From the NCBI GenBank assembly GCA_030737835.1, contig CM060857.1, positions 14,829,496-14,893,495 on the forward strand: a stretch of 64,000 bases of DNA, given 5' to 3'. Position 1 is the stretch's first letter. Every line of letters starts with the position of its first letter. This document shows positions 1 through 11,741 of this stretch, in pieces. The notes beneath the pieces were generated by a model, which was given only the letters and a program-made list of their open reading frames with translations, was not told where the DNA came from and did not search any database. Origin of the DNA: Acorus gramineus. Its lineage: Eukaryota > Streptophyta > Magnoliopsida > Acorales > Acoraceae. The position numbers and the translations under genes are program-made.

Positions 1-396
1 GCTGTTTTTCAAATTAGCTTCCCACTAAGCATACTCATGTAGATTCCTTCAAAACTTTTTTTTTTGGATGTTTATAACTAATAAAAATAGCTTTTTTTTT
101 TCTTTCTTCAAAAGATTTGATCACTTGAGGCATTTGGAAACACATTTTGGGTTAAAAGTTTGATCCATGCAAAAGCATAATCATGAAATAAATAAATAAA
201 TAAATGAGAAGTTGTTTTGCTTTTACAATTGAGGAGTTGGTTAATTTCAGTACAATCATTAAACAGATTTCTTTAGTAATTCTAACTAACACCAGTAAGA
301 TTCATTCAAATAATGCATTTCAATTCCACCAACATGAACATAAATTCCTAGACTCCAAAATCAACCAAAAACAGAGAGAGAGAGAATCAGTCATAC
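1..396. other. Intron of the leftmost gene with a degraded MITE-like segment
   Basis: No coding exon was found here. It should be intron of the minus-strand plastid-protein gene. Positions ~1-180 contain poly-T runs and a phrase close to 'cacttgaggcatttggaaacaca' (split here by one mismatch class) that also appears near 56.88-56.91 kb in the 5' intron of the DENN gene, so both look like decayed copies of one dispersed non-autonomous element. Confidence 0.3.
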
Positions 397-1013
397 CTCA
401 ACACTTGCAATTCCCTCAACAACCTGAACTTTCAGATCACTAACTCCCTCCGTCCCCTGCCAAATCAAATCAAATAAAAAACACACACACAAAAAAACAA
501 AAATCACATAAAACGCAATGCAAGTGCTAATTAAAAAAAAAAGAGGGAAAAACATGTGAATCAACCTCTAAAGCACTGGTGATCGCAGCCACAGACGATT
601 CACTCATGGTCCCCTCCGCCTTCACATATAATTCACAAAATCCACACTTTAATCCAATATCAATCAATAAAAAACGAGTCTTTTTGAAAAAGAAAGAGAG
701 AGAAAGAGACCTTGAAAAACATGGTGAGCATGTCGGAAGGAGAGACGGGGACGGAGACCGTCTGATTCTCCTCTTCCGCCACCGCCACTTCTCCTCCCTC
801 TCCCTCGACCGGGGCTAGGGTTTCTTCTCCCGCCAATGCCCTAATAGTCTTTGAGTCCCTTCTTTGGGTTCGCGGTGACGAAATTCTGTAGTTCCGGCTC
901 GAAATCGAGAGCAGAGAAGGAGAGAGTGGAGTCGCAGTGCGTTGAAGACCGCCTCTGCATCTGATGCTGTTGTAAGTCGGAGATGTAGACGCGAATGCTG
1001 AAATCGACGCCAT
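397..1013 (-). CDS. 5' part of a small plastid-targeted protein with an HMA-like fold (3 exons, partial)
   Basis: Three exons read on the minus strand: 711-1013 (ATG at 1013), 566-619 and 397-456. All junctions are GT..AG in phase 0, giving 139 codons before the gene runs off the left edge. The first ~60 residues are rich in Ser/Thr/Arg and poor in acidic residues (starts MASISAFASTSPTYNSIRCR), like a chloroplast transit peptide. An acidic Glu-rich stretch follows, then SPSDMLTMFFK, AEGTMNESSVAA-like and GTEGVSDLKVQVVEGIASVE segments. The last part reads like the beta-alpha-beta pattern of heavy-metal-associated domains but lacks the CxxC metal site. I recall similar small plant chloroplast proteins of unknown function, so no function is assigned. 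Exons 2 and 3 are short and rest on splice signals plus family resemblance. The final exon should lie left of position 1. Confidence 0.75.
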
Positions 1014-1428
1014 TATCGCCTTCTATTGCAGCTTTCGCTTCTGTGCTTCTGTTGCTGCTTTTACGACTGTTTTATCTGTGGCTTTGGAGAGAAAGATAAC
1101 GAGAGATGGATTGAGTTTGTAACCGTTGATTTTGGAGATCGAAGGGTTGGAAAAGATTCAATGGATGGACCCGTTCTTGGGATTTGGGGTTTAGCAGATG
1201 GACGGACCAGGTAACGCGATTCCTGATCTGAACGACTCAGAATTTAAATAATATTCCCCTAATACTGCCTTATTTTAAAATAATGAGAAAATTAATTAAT
1301 TCAGAATATCTTTTTCAGCCCCTTTTTTTTAGATTTACAGAAATTTTTTAAGTCATTATTCATTATCTATGCATTGTTATCTCAACAAAAATTCTCTCCA
1401 CATTTTATTTTCACGGATGAAGACTCTT

Positions 1429-1876
1429 AGCCGCCGTTTATTTTGGTATAGCCTCAGGATAATCACGGATAAGAATTTTAGTGTGTTTGTTTGTTCCGCA
1501 TAACCCATGATAAAGTATGCCAGAATAAACTGGTATAAAATGATATATGGATTCCAATCAACTCCTGGAATTAAAGTTATCCTAGGTTATTCCACCCATA
1601 GAATACGTGGGCCCACTGTCAAATCAACTGTCATCACCTCTTATAAATCACATGTCAAATCAACCATCATTATTCTTTTTTACTTTTTAAAATCCTTATC
1701 CATACTTTATTCACATTTTACCCAAATAACAAAACATTTATTCTTACGTTTATCAACGAGAATAATTCAAAACACAACCAAACACAAAATTATTTTATCT
1801 TTATTTATACTCACTTATGATTGGATAAATGTATACCTTACCATAAATCGTATCCCTGTTCCAAACAGTGCCTAGC
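1429..1876. mobile_element. MITE-like element, copy 1 of the 'ccgttta' family
   Basis: This ~450 bp segment is repeated with high similarity at 36245-36698. Shared landmarks include gtatgccagaataa, ggaattaaagttatc, actgtcaaatcaactgtcat and acattttaccca, in the same order. The ends read gccgccgttta and ccaaacagtgcctagc; the sister copy shows a clearer terminal inverted repeat. It has no meaningful ORF; the 122-codon frame across it is repeat sequence. A third, decayed and inverted copy is at about 29085-29330. Class is uncertain (hAT or similar), as no target-site duplication is clear. Confidence 0.6.
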
Positions 1877-3261
1877 TGTAAGAGCATTAAAAAAAATATA
1901 AATTCATTACGTATAATTTATGTTTTTTTACATACTTTTACTAATAAGAGTCTATAAAAAAAATAATTATCCATTTAATGTCTGTACGTAATGACAGTGA
2001 ATTTATATTTTTGTATAGACTTGTTATCGTTAAGAATTTTTATCTGCATAAATGAAATATGTGGACATCTGCTTAAGAGATGGACAGGATATGTCAATCC
2101 TAATAATTATTATATAAATCTTGGATACTAACCTACACACATGGAGGGAAATTTGGATGAAAAAACCTGAAAAAAAACAATATAAACACGTGTTTTATAT
2201 ACTAAAATGAAGGATTTTAAAGAGATAATCAAAGTGGAGAAAAAAGGGAAATTTGTTGTATAAGCTCCTCATAATTGTCAGAGATTTTGTGTGATGACAC
2301 TCATAATTACCACGCAAAACTACAGATTTTTTTATTTTTTATTTTAAGACGTAAGGGTAAGACTAGAATTTTATAGAGAATAAAACAGGATGCCGTTCGG
2401 ATTTAATATCTTTTAAAATTAAATATAATAATTTATTTGATTTTCAATAGAGCACTGGACAACAAATTTAGATAAATTAAGAAAATAATGTAGAAACGGG
2501 TACATTCAGAGAGAATATTGACTGTAGTTTTAAAATATCATATAAATTTTAATTCACAAAACAACTTTTATTAAAATAAATGTTCCTGACCAGCCAGTTT
2601 TTCCATGAAAATTATTTTGTTAGACTTTTAACACAAAATTCAAAATTCAAAACCAAAAGCTAAAATTCAAAACTATTTTAGAACAAATTATCTGATAATG
2701 GATTTTGCCAAAGCAGAATCATTGATTATTAATTCCAAATGATTTTGAAAAGGAGCTTTTCGTTTAGGTTTCTCAGAAAACATACTTTTGTTATTTTATT
2801 TTATTTTATTTTTGGGCAAGAACTTTTGTTAGATTCTTGGAAAACAATTTTTCCATTATCTATAGCTAAAAGCAGTTTTATGCTTCCATCAAAAGTTAAA
2901 GCCTTTTTCATGTGTTTGGAAATGGGTTGGGGAATTTCTGCCCAAACCCTTTCTAAAGTTGTGGTGCATGCTAATGTAAAGTAGTTTCAAAAAAGAGTTT
3001 TCATTACCCAAAAACCTGTATTCGGACCCTGCATTTCCTAACAATATGGTTGTTCTAAGCCCCCCAGAGTGGGGACACAAAAGAGAAAAAAAGAACAGCA
3101 AAACCACAGAATGTTACAGACTTAAAGGGACCTGACAATGGAGCACCAACCAAATGCAATGATAAAACATCACAAATGTAGACTGTTATGGTTACACCAC
3201 CGGACCATCTGGACATGTGATTGTCTTTGGGGTTAGCAAGCACTTGCATGACATTTCACCC
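1877..3261. other. Intergenic, no gene seen
   Basis: AT-rich spacer between the start side of the plastid-protein gene and the stop codon of RNase H-like gene A. The 3' UTR of gene A should occupy the part just left of 3262. Frames at 2739-3249 are short and show no domain. I see no RNA gene. Confidence 0.4.
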
Positions 3262-6200
3262 TCACAAGTTACTATTCATTGACTCATCGTGCACCTGAAA
3301 CTCACCCTCTGCGCCCAGAAATCATTGTTTTTCATTAGAGATTGCACACATGAAATTTAGACGCAAAATGTATGAGGTTTTAATTTTCTTACCTGGGAGT
3401 TCCATGGCTAGGCGAGCTTCTTTAACAGCTTCGGAAATGGATTTCTTCAACATGACAAAAAAAAGGTCGGTTAAGAAATACTGAGATTGGTTAGAACAGT
3501 GGAGGTTAAATGGAGAAGCACAGTCATGTGACCATCAAACAAACAGAATAATAGCCGCAGAGATAAAGATAGAAGTATGAAGTAAACCATTTGAATATCT
3601 CTAGTAGTAACATTACGAAAAGCAGAACCACTAAACGCAATGCAAGTTTGAAGGCTGGGCTTCCATCATGAAGGATCAATATTATTCCTGGTGCATCATA
3701 TAAACTGATGGAACGACAATGGACAAGTTTTCTGTTAAAAAAAAACCACGATGGACAAGTTGTCAACAAGAGAGCAAAAATATATTTCAAGAGTTCCAAG
3801 GATTGGAAGACTGTGTTTCTAAAAGTTGCAACATGAGTTTGTTGCCTAGGGAAAGCTGGACCATGATTAGTGCAAGGGAAAACTGTTGAATTCCAGGGCC
3901 AAATTCTCAATAACAAAATGAAAGATCCAGATGGAAGGATGAAAAAATAAATATGGAATGGGACATGGATAATGACAAAGATGTGCATCAAATGAACATG
4001 TGAATTTGATCAGGCATAGAGCACTAAAGTAATTATAAGATGCAATAATTTGAACTTCAATTTAAAAATTAATGCTGATCAGTTCTCTAGTTCTGTTATC
4101 ATATGTTCACACAGAAATTTGACATCTCAGAAAAGTACAAAAATAGGACAACACATTGAGCTTTTATGCAACGTGCATAAAAGATCACCCTCACCAAGAA
4201 GGGACCCATATATGTCAAGGTGCTGGGAGGGAAGAGACCGGATATGGTCCCAACCTTTGGCATTTAGGCAGCAGTGCATGGATTTTTTTAAAAAAAATGG
4301 TACGAGGATTATAATGCATACAGAATTTGTTGAGCAAGACAAATAGAAGGATATGTCACCCCATTTGACAAAGGCATACATTTTTAATAGCTCACAGACC
4401 AGGAAGCATGGATACTCCAATAAATATGGCATGTCTAACATGAGAACTACACAACAGACAATGGACAAGTGCCGCACAGGTCTAATATTCAAACATAATT
4501 TCTGAATTTCAGGTATGCATTGGACACGGCGTGGACATTGGACATAAATGCAGCACAATTTTGTAACTTTTCCCTCAATAAGATTGTAAGATTTATGCTT
4601 ACATGAAGACGCCAAACAATGTTAAATGTTAGTGGATTTGATAATTGATATACCAGTATAATTACAGCATCTTTTATAGTTCATGGATGTGTACACTGAT
4701 TTTTAAAAATAATCATAATTTTTTTTGAAAATTGGTGCCTCCTGGCTTTGATTCCTGACCTCCTTGACGGAGAGGGAGGGTGCTAGATTTTTTTTGATAT
4801 CGGAAGGACTCCCCGTGGCTGATCTTACGGCCAAGCTGGGAAAGCTACCTTTGCCTGTTTGTCCCCAGTCCCACGAAAAATTCTTTTGAATTTCGTCTAA
4901 CAAACAGGAGGTATGACACAGCACCAGGACTTAAACTCAAGACCTACCCTTAACACATATAAGCCCTGAACCATTGTGCTATGGTCACTGGGGACAAGGG
5001 AGGGTGCTAGTTGACTTACCAAAGTTCGGTTCGCTTATAAATTAATCATAATATAATGTGTTTAATTATTATAATGTCTCTGTCGTGTCCGGATCCTAGT
5101 TTTCTAAGATTTCTGTGTCATTGTGTTTGTATCCTGTCATGTTTGTGTTCCATGTCTGTGTATTTCTTCCATAGCTCACAATTGGTGTACAAAATTAGAC
5201 AGGACGTTTTTAAAAAAGGAAATAATGGAGAAATAATGCTGGAATTAGACTGAACTTCGTATCAATGAGGTGTTACTTTTGTAACAGGCACATAAGAGAA
5301 AGAAGAATTCATACCCTTGTAACATAGTTGATCTCAAATGACAGAAACTTATTTTGTAATTCCCTGGCCTCATTCAACAAGTTGGCAATGTGTGCACGTT
5401 TGGCTCCAAAGAGACCTTGTAACTGTTTCAATCAGATATATAAGGTCATCTTATCTTAAACATAAAAACATTTGTAAGCTAACATAATAAATAAATACTT
5501 ATCAAATTACTATCTCCTGATGATCTTGTTGCTTGGCAAACTTGAATATATACCATATACAATTCGAAGAAATAATGACCAGCTTTTGATGAATATTCAA
5601 TCAAAGCTACTTGAGTTCTGAAAACCCAATTCAGGAACCATGTTCATCACTATGATAGGTTCAAATGTCAAGCTATATTAAATTGTGACCTTGTTGGGAA
5701 GATACATATTTTATTTTTATTTGTACAAGGCAACTTTTTTTTGTTTTGGATCAAAATACCTTTCCCTAGACCTTTTAACAGTTCTAACGTAAATCATCAC
5801 ATCTTATGATGGAGGATTTGAGAATTACCATATTTGTTCTTTTTTTTTATACTGACCAATGGCTACATCTCTCATTACATGTATATGTCACTATTTATTG
5901 TTAGTATACATCCAACTTACTCTGCATAGGTCTATTATATAAGGATGAAAATCAATACATGATATGTATCTCATGATTTCAACCATTTAATCAGTACTCA
6001 TAAAAATTTGTCCTGGATATGGGTGATACTTGTTCATATTGTACCATGATGAATCATCCGAAATTTAAAACCATGGATTCCAGACGTACCTACATGTCCT
6101 TGGACTATATCAGACAATCTGAGTTATAATGCATTCAAATCAGGGAGTCATACACCTTTAATGTTTCTTCCTACCCCAAGCATTTTCAATATCAGAATTT

Positions 6201-9200
6201 TTAAATTTGTGAATTTCGCAGTTCCACTTTATCTCATTATGTAAAGTACCATCCCAAAAGTAAAATTCATTTCCAAATATAATGCATATAATGCTAGAAG
6301 GTAATGTGATGTTATGTTGTGGAGTGATGACTATTCAGATCGCTGCACTCAAATGAAAACAACAAACCTGAGAACAGACAAAATGAGAGTCACTCTGCAC
6401 ACTAATCCGCTGGTACCCATTCTCTAGAACATACTTCAGGCATAATAATAGCGCTTGATACTGGGCAACATTTCTGCTTCTCGAACCCAAGCCTTCCCGC
6501 AATCGACAAACCTTAAGTGCAAATCTATATAAATATGTTTATGCAAGCATGTAAGAAATTTTATACTAATTACTTCAGTGTACACATACCAGTCTTCCAT
6601 CCTCAGTTCGTATAACTGCTCCCGCACCAGCTTTCCCAAAACCTCCTTCTACAGAAGCCTTGAACTCAAGCACACAGGATGACTGTGAAAACATAAAAGT
6701 GATTGCAATATAAATGAGAAACAAAATCAGGTAATGCAACATTGAGGACATAAAGCAAATGCCAAAAAACTGTAATTTCTGATGTCTGATGGTGGTTTTA
6801 CATGAAAAAACACCCTTTTCATCAACATGATACATTCATGCTATATATATGCCTCTCCAATTCTCAGGTTTCAAATTTTTCACTATCCGGTTATGAAGAT
6901 TGAAGACAATCAATCCTTACCTTTGCTTGATTTTTATTCCTCGTCGTATGAAAAGGCTATATTAGAAAATAAACAGCACTAGGGTTCAAAACAATAATTC
7001 AACTTTCTGCTATACATGGCACAGAAAATAGATGTTATCATCCACAATCCACTCTGATCCCTTTTATGATGTGGCTCACGAAGTAATAACCACTTCAAAA
7101 GATATTTCAAGCATATGAGAAAACAGGTAAATGAAGGTCCGAAAACTTGACATATAGCAAATCGGATTTTTCACTATTTTTAACTAATAAACATCACTAC
7201 ACCAGAGAGATTTTTTTAAGAACAGGTCACAAATCAGATAAATAACCAATTTGACCAGAATGAAAATCAAGTGTCTTCATAAAACAAAATAAGAATATGA
7301 AAAAGAAAAATAAATTACAAATTGATTTTGTTAGTATAAACAAAATGACAACAACCATTACCAACCAAAAAATGGCAACAACTACCATACTGACAATTTT
7401 CGTAAATCCTGTAGATGTTTAGGGAGGTGAAGAATCTCTATACATTTGTCACCATCTCGGAAAATGCTCCGCAATACAAGGTATCAAAAATCACTGATCA
7501 CAAAAACAAGCACAATACACATACATGAAAAACTGTATTCATGTGGCATCATCCACATAATTGTTAGATGTACCTACACATGATGATTCACAAAAAAGGA
7601 AATTAATCACAATTCAAGCAGCAAAGGCAAAGTGAACAACAAAAGTAATATGAAATTCTACTTTATATAATGAAAGAATCTGGACTCATTCAGAAAAATA
7701 TGATGATGGAGAAATTTCGAAATGTCAAATTTTTATAAAGTGGGGAAACTACCAAAGGTTCACCCAATGTCTTCTGAGGAGATGTTTTCTTTAGAGCTTT
7801 CCCTACAGAAGAGTCTGGCTGCTGCATGCAGAAAAACCAAAACAAAAATCATGTACTGAAAAACAAGAAGGAAAAGAGACACAGATAATGAAAGAAGACG
7901 TTTCAATCTTTCATTATACTATTCGGTGAGATACCAAGCACTTTTGTAGTTTAATCTTCCTGTGGGGTATAATATGTCTAGATTTAAGAAAATAACTTCC
8001 AGAATTAGGTGTCATGATCCAGATTTGATTTTGTGGAAAATCATGGTTTTGGAGTATGTTTCTTTTGCAACATATGTTCTTCCTATAACATCTAACTGAT
8101 CAATATCACATGCTAAAAGTATTGAAGATCAGTGTCTTGATTCCCACAACAGCAAGGATAACAACAATAAGCAAAACACTTTATCAATATGGGTTCTACT
8201 ACGGTGCACATCTGTGAAATTCAAGAAGGCTCCACGAGAAGATTATTCTAATTTAAATCTTCATGACTGGCTTCACACCTAACAGATACTCCTCTTTCTT
8301 GTTAACAGGCTAATTCAAAGGAGAAGGAGGGGCAACCTGTCAACTGGAGGCTCACCTTTAGTAAATAACAAAATTAGACATTGAAGAACATTCAGTCACC
8401 CTGTCAAACTTTAATATTCATTTGGATGAGGTCAAATGTGAAGAGTCTTATCATAAAGTGAATTCTTTTCTAGATGAGAATAGTTTAAGAGGACTGGGAC
8501 ACATCTGGAATACAAAATCACAATCTGACTTCTGATTTGGACGAATAGAAGAGACAACTACAAATGGCATGGTCAGTCCAATGTCCAAACATGTGTTGTA
8601 GGTCAAAAGCATCATAATGAACCAAATTCTAGTTTTCCAAGTATAAGTCCACCAAGAAATGAGAAGATTTTTCCAGAGGAAGACAGTTTATGGTAAGGAC
8701 ACTTGGAATGAGGTCAGCTTTAGCCTGAAGAAGCTAGGAAAACAGAACCTGTGGGAAGAGACTCTGGATTGGGGGAGGGGTTGGTTGATTGTACTAGAAA
8801 GCGCGAAGTACATGTGTTTATGTGGTATGATGGGATCTTGTGTTTCATGTTTGGAGATATCTCATCTGGATTGGGGGAGGGTTGGTTGTCGTATAATAAA
8901 GCGTGAAGTTCATGTGTTTGTGTGGTGTGATGGGATCTTATGTTTTCATGTTGGAGATATCTCATCTCTCTGTTTGTTACAGAAGGTAATGTCTATATCC
9001 ACCTCTCCTATGTTCCGGGCTGGCGCTGATCATATGTGGGCGACGCGGCCGCCTAGGACTCCTAAATCTCACTTTTTTTATTTTGTTTGGATATTAAACA
9101 AAAAACTATTTTTTGTTTATACAGACATATTTTTTGGTGTGTGTGAACATGTAGAATGCCCCATTTTACAAGTCCGCCTGGGGCCCGCATAACATGCTTA

Positions 9201-10552
9201 CATTCAAGGCCGGCCTTGCTATGTTGTAGTTGTGATTCTGATTTTTAACAAAATAACAGGTGCTTTGCTCCAAAACCAATCTCTATGGATTCCATTTGGC
9301 AATGAGAAGGCAGAAAACCAGATCTTTCTGATGATAACATGCTGGTCCCTCTTTTTTGGACATCCATAAAATCCTAGTCTTTACACCATTCAACCGCATA
9401 AAGAAAACACACCCAACAAAAATCAAATTGAAAAGTAAATTCCACTACTAAACGCAGCAAAATCACTCACCTCATAAGAACAAGGAACAAGGGTTCCAAA
9501 CAAATCCTCTTGTTCTTTCGCAAAAAAATCCACTTGCACGTCAACCACATTAATAGCATACATAGCATTTTTAAACCCAACAGAGGCAAGATATTGCTCT
9601 GTCTCTTTACACAAAGAATAACCCTTGTAGACACCAACAGGAGGATCACGCACCTACAAAAGAAAAAACATAGGGCAACATAAATGTAAAAATCAAGGTT
9701 TTAACAAAACAAAACCATTGAAAGTGTGTGTTCATTCAAACTTATAAGTTGTAAATTCTATCTTTTAGCTTAAAATAAGTTGCTGTGACATGTTTGTTTA
9801 AACTTATCAGAGATCACTTGAGCTAAAAAATAATTTACAAATCACAATATCAAAAATGGGTCAAGTGTGTTTTTACAAATATAGTTTATGCAGAACTTTA
9901 TAAAAAATTTGTCTTGGGAACCAATACCCTAAACCTACATAAAAAAAATAACTTTCCCCTTTATATACAAAAACGCAATCATTTTTTTTTTTTAAATCTT
10001 TGAGAATTACACAGCAAAAGACTATTCTATAGCTTATTCTGACAAACATCAACCGCCGCTTATTTACAGTTTCTTCACATATACAACAAACACATCTCCT
10101 ACTAATAATAGAAGTAAAAATCTATAATCTACAAGCTATAATCCATAATCTATAAATCGAAGCTACAACAAACATTGGCCAAAAGCACGGTAATGAAAAG
10201 CGACAGACAATGCAAGATAACAACACGGTCGGCGACGAATGCTTACCGAGGAGCTCACTTGCCGTTGACACTCACTCAAGCTCTTGAAGATCCCCAACAT
10301 GTCTCCCTTCCGAACAACATAGAAGGCGTCGCTCTCCGTCTCCTTTCCCGGCGCTCCAGGGGACAGAGCTCCTCCTCCTCCTCCTCCATCTGATTCTGAT
10401 GGTTCGGGAACCTCTTTCTCCTTCGATGGTCGGACGGATCGAGCTTTGCTAGAAGAGTAGGACTCGGCGCGGGGTATCGCCAATGATGGGTTCGAAACGA
10501 CAGTTTTAAGACTGGCATTCCATGAGATTCGACGAAGGGAAGCCCTCAACAT
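3262..10552 (-). CDS. RNase H1-like protein A: hybrid-binding domain plus catalytically degenerate RNase H domain
   Basis: Eight exons on the minus strand: 10247-10552, 9471-9653, 7753-7821, 6590-6682, 6368-6511, 5315-5422, 3393-3444 and 3262-3308. They encode 333 aa, and every junction is GT..AG with phases equal to the sister gene at 13695-19395. Residues 1-~50 (MLRASLRRISW...) look like a mitochondrial presequence. Residues ~77-128 (FYVVRKGDMLGIFKS, VGVYKGYSL) form the caulimovirus-viroplasmin/RNase H1 hybrid-binding domain. Residues ~190-320 form an RNase H fold, but the four catalytic acids are K194, Q234, D258 and V308 (motifs EFKASVEGG, NVAQYQALL, QSDSHFVC, ISEAVKEA). Two-metal catalysis needs those acids, so hydrolysis is not expected. 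No stop or frameshift occurs. The 29-codon exon between hybrid-binding and RNase H parts of the sister is absent. I infer a hybrid-binding pseudoenzyme. The ATG at 10552 was chosen because the 55 codons upstream in frame do not resemble a targeting peptide. Confidence 0.88.
4787..4996 (-). mobile_element. SINE with tRNA-like head and perfect 14-bp target-site duplication
   Basis: On the minus strand the element starts tgtccccagtgaccatagca, has a box-A-like segment (tagcacaatggttcaggg) and a box-B-like segment (gtcttgagtttaagtcc), and ends in an A run (plus-strand T run ~4788-4795). It is flanked by identical agggagggtgctag copies at 4773-4786 and 4997-5010. This is a tRNA-derived plant SINE lying in intron 6 of RNase H-like gene A, in the same orientation as the gene. 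Confidence 0.82.
8766..8967. repeat. Two ~101-bp tandem units in intron 2 of gene A
   Basis: Units 8766-8867 and 8868-8967 both begin ggattgggggagg and end ggagatatctcatct, with scattered substitutions and small indels. The 177-codon plus-strand frame across them is a by-product of the repeat. Just downstream, ~9020-9190 has a GC-rich tail (gcgacgcggccgcctagg) typical of decayed transposon DNA. Confidence 0.7.
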
Positions 10553-10776
10553 TGTGAGGAAACAAAACACGACTATATTCTGCTTTGATTCTTCTTCTTC
10601 TGTTCTTTTCCTTTTTTTAGGGTACAGAAGACAGAGCGGGAGAGCGAGGGTTTTATTGTCTCCGTAACATTGAAAAAGAAACTGCCTGTGCGGGGAGGAA
10701 ATCTCTGATCCCACCAACTAAAGTATCCCTTCAGCCATTTTTTTTTGTTACTTCTTAACCCACCACCATATATATA

Positions 10777-11741
10777 TTTAGGGTTAAAGACATCTAAGTC
10801 CCTACAAACATGGAAAAACCCATATAAATCCCTACTAAAATTGGGACAGACGTACGAGTCCCTGAAAACTTAGAAAAACCCAATTATCATCCCTGAGTTA
10901 AATTTCCATCCAAACTTAATGGAATATTCCCAGAATATTCTGTCACATATAATTGTGTAGACATTGAAGTCCTTATAAACAGTCATAAAGATAAATTAGT
11001 CCCTGCAAAAGATAAAATTGCCCCTGAAAGATTTTTACATTAAATTGTGTACACATTGCAATCCCTATAAACAATCATAAAAATAAATTAGTCCTTATAA
11101 AAGATAAAATTGCCCCTAAAAGATTTTTACATTTAATTGGATAGACATTACAGTCCTTATAAATAATCGTAAACACAAATTGGTACATCTAAAAGACAAA
11201 AATGCCCCTGAAGAATTTTTACATTTAATTGTGTAGAAATTGTAGTCTTTTAGAGGGTATTTAATTTTTAAATTGCAATGTCTGCACAATTAAATGTAAA
11301 AATATTTCAAGGGTATTTTTGTCTTTTAGAGGAACCAATTTGTCTTAACGATTGTTTATAAGGACTATAATGTCTATTCAATTACATGTAAAAGTCTTTT
11401 AAGGACAATTTTATCTTTTGCGGAGACTAATTTGTCTTTATGATTATTTATAGGGACTACAATGTATACACAATTTAATGTAAAAGTCTTTTAGGGGCAA
11501 TTTTATCTTTTGCAGGGACTAATTTGTTTTTATAACTGTTTATAAGGACTTCAATGTCTACACAATTATATGTGATGGAATATTCTATGAATATTCCGTT
11601 AAATTTGGATGGAAATTTAACTCATGGATGATAATTGGGTTTTTCTGAGTTTCCAGGGACTCGTACGTCTGTTCCAATTTTAGTAGGGATTTATATGGGT
11701 TTTTCCATGTTTGTAGGGACTTAAATGTCTTTAACCCTAAA
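10777..11741. mobile_element. ~0.96 kb foldback element made of inverted tandem arrays, copy 1
   Basis: The left end reads tttagggttaaagacatcta and the right end reads its complement (...atgtctttaaccctaaa). The inverted arms run nearly to the centre (~11260). Within each arm a ~110-bp unit repeats about three times, marked by 'agtccctgcaaaagataaaa', 'ttgcccctgaaagattttta' and 'attgtgtagacattg'. A second copy of nearly the same size lies at 38542-39494. There is no coding capacity. The structure resembles foldback or long-TIR non-autonomous DNA transposons. No convincing target duplication is visible for this copy. Confidence 0.8.

Noticed and set aside
4127-4615. 162-codon minus-strand frame
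   Set aside because: It lies inside intron 6 of gene A, starts and stops without splice logic, and its composition is not protein-like.
8659-9192. 177-codon plus-strand frame
   Set aside because: It spans two tandem ~101-bp units and GC-rich repeat DNA inside an intron; the protein repeats itself and matches no family I know.
10553-10717. Upstream start for RNase H-like gene A
   Set aside because: The frame stays open upstream, but the residues (basic KKRKRTEEEESK, then FCFLT) do not fit a presequence; MLRASLRR at 10552 does.
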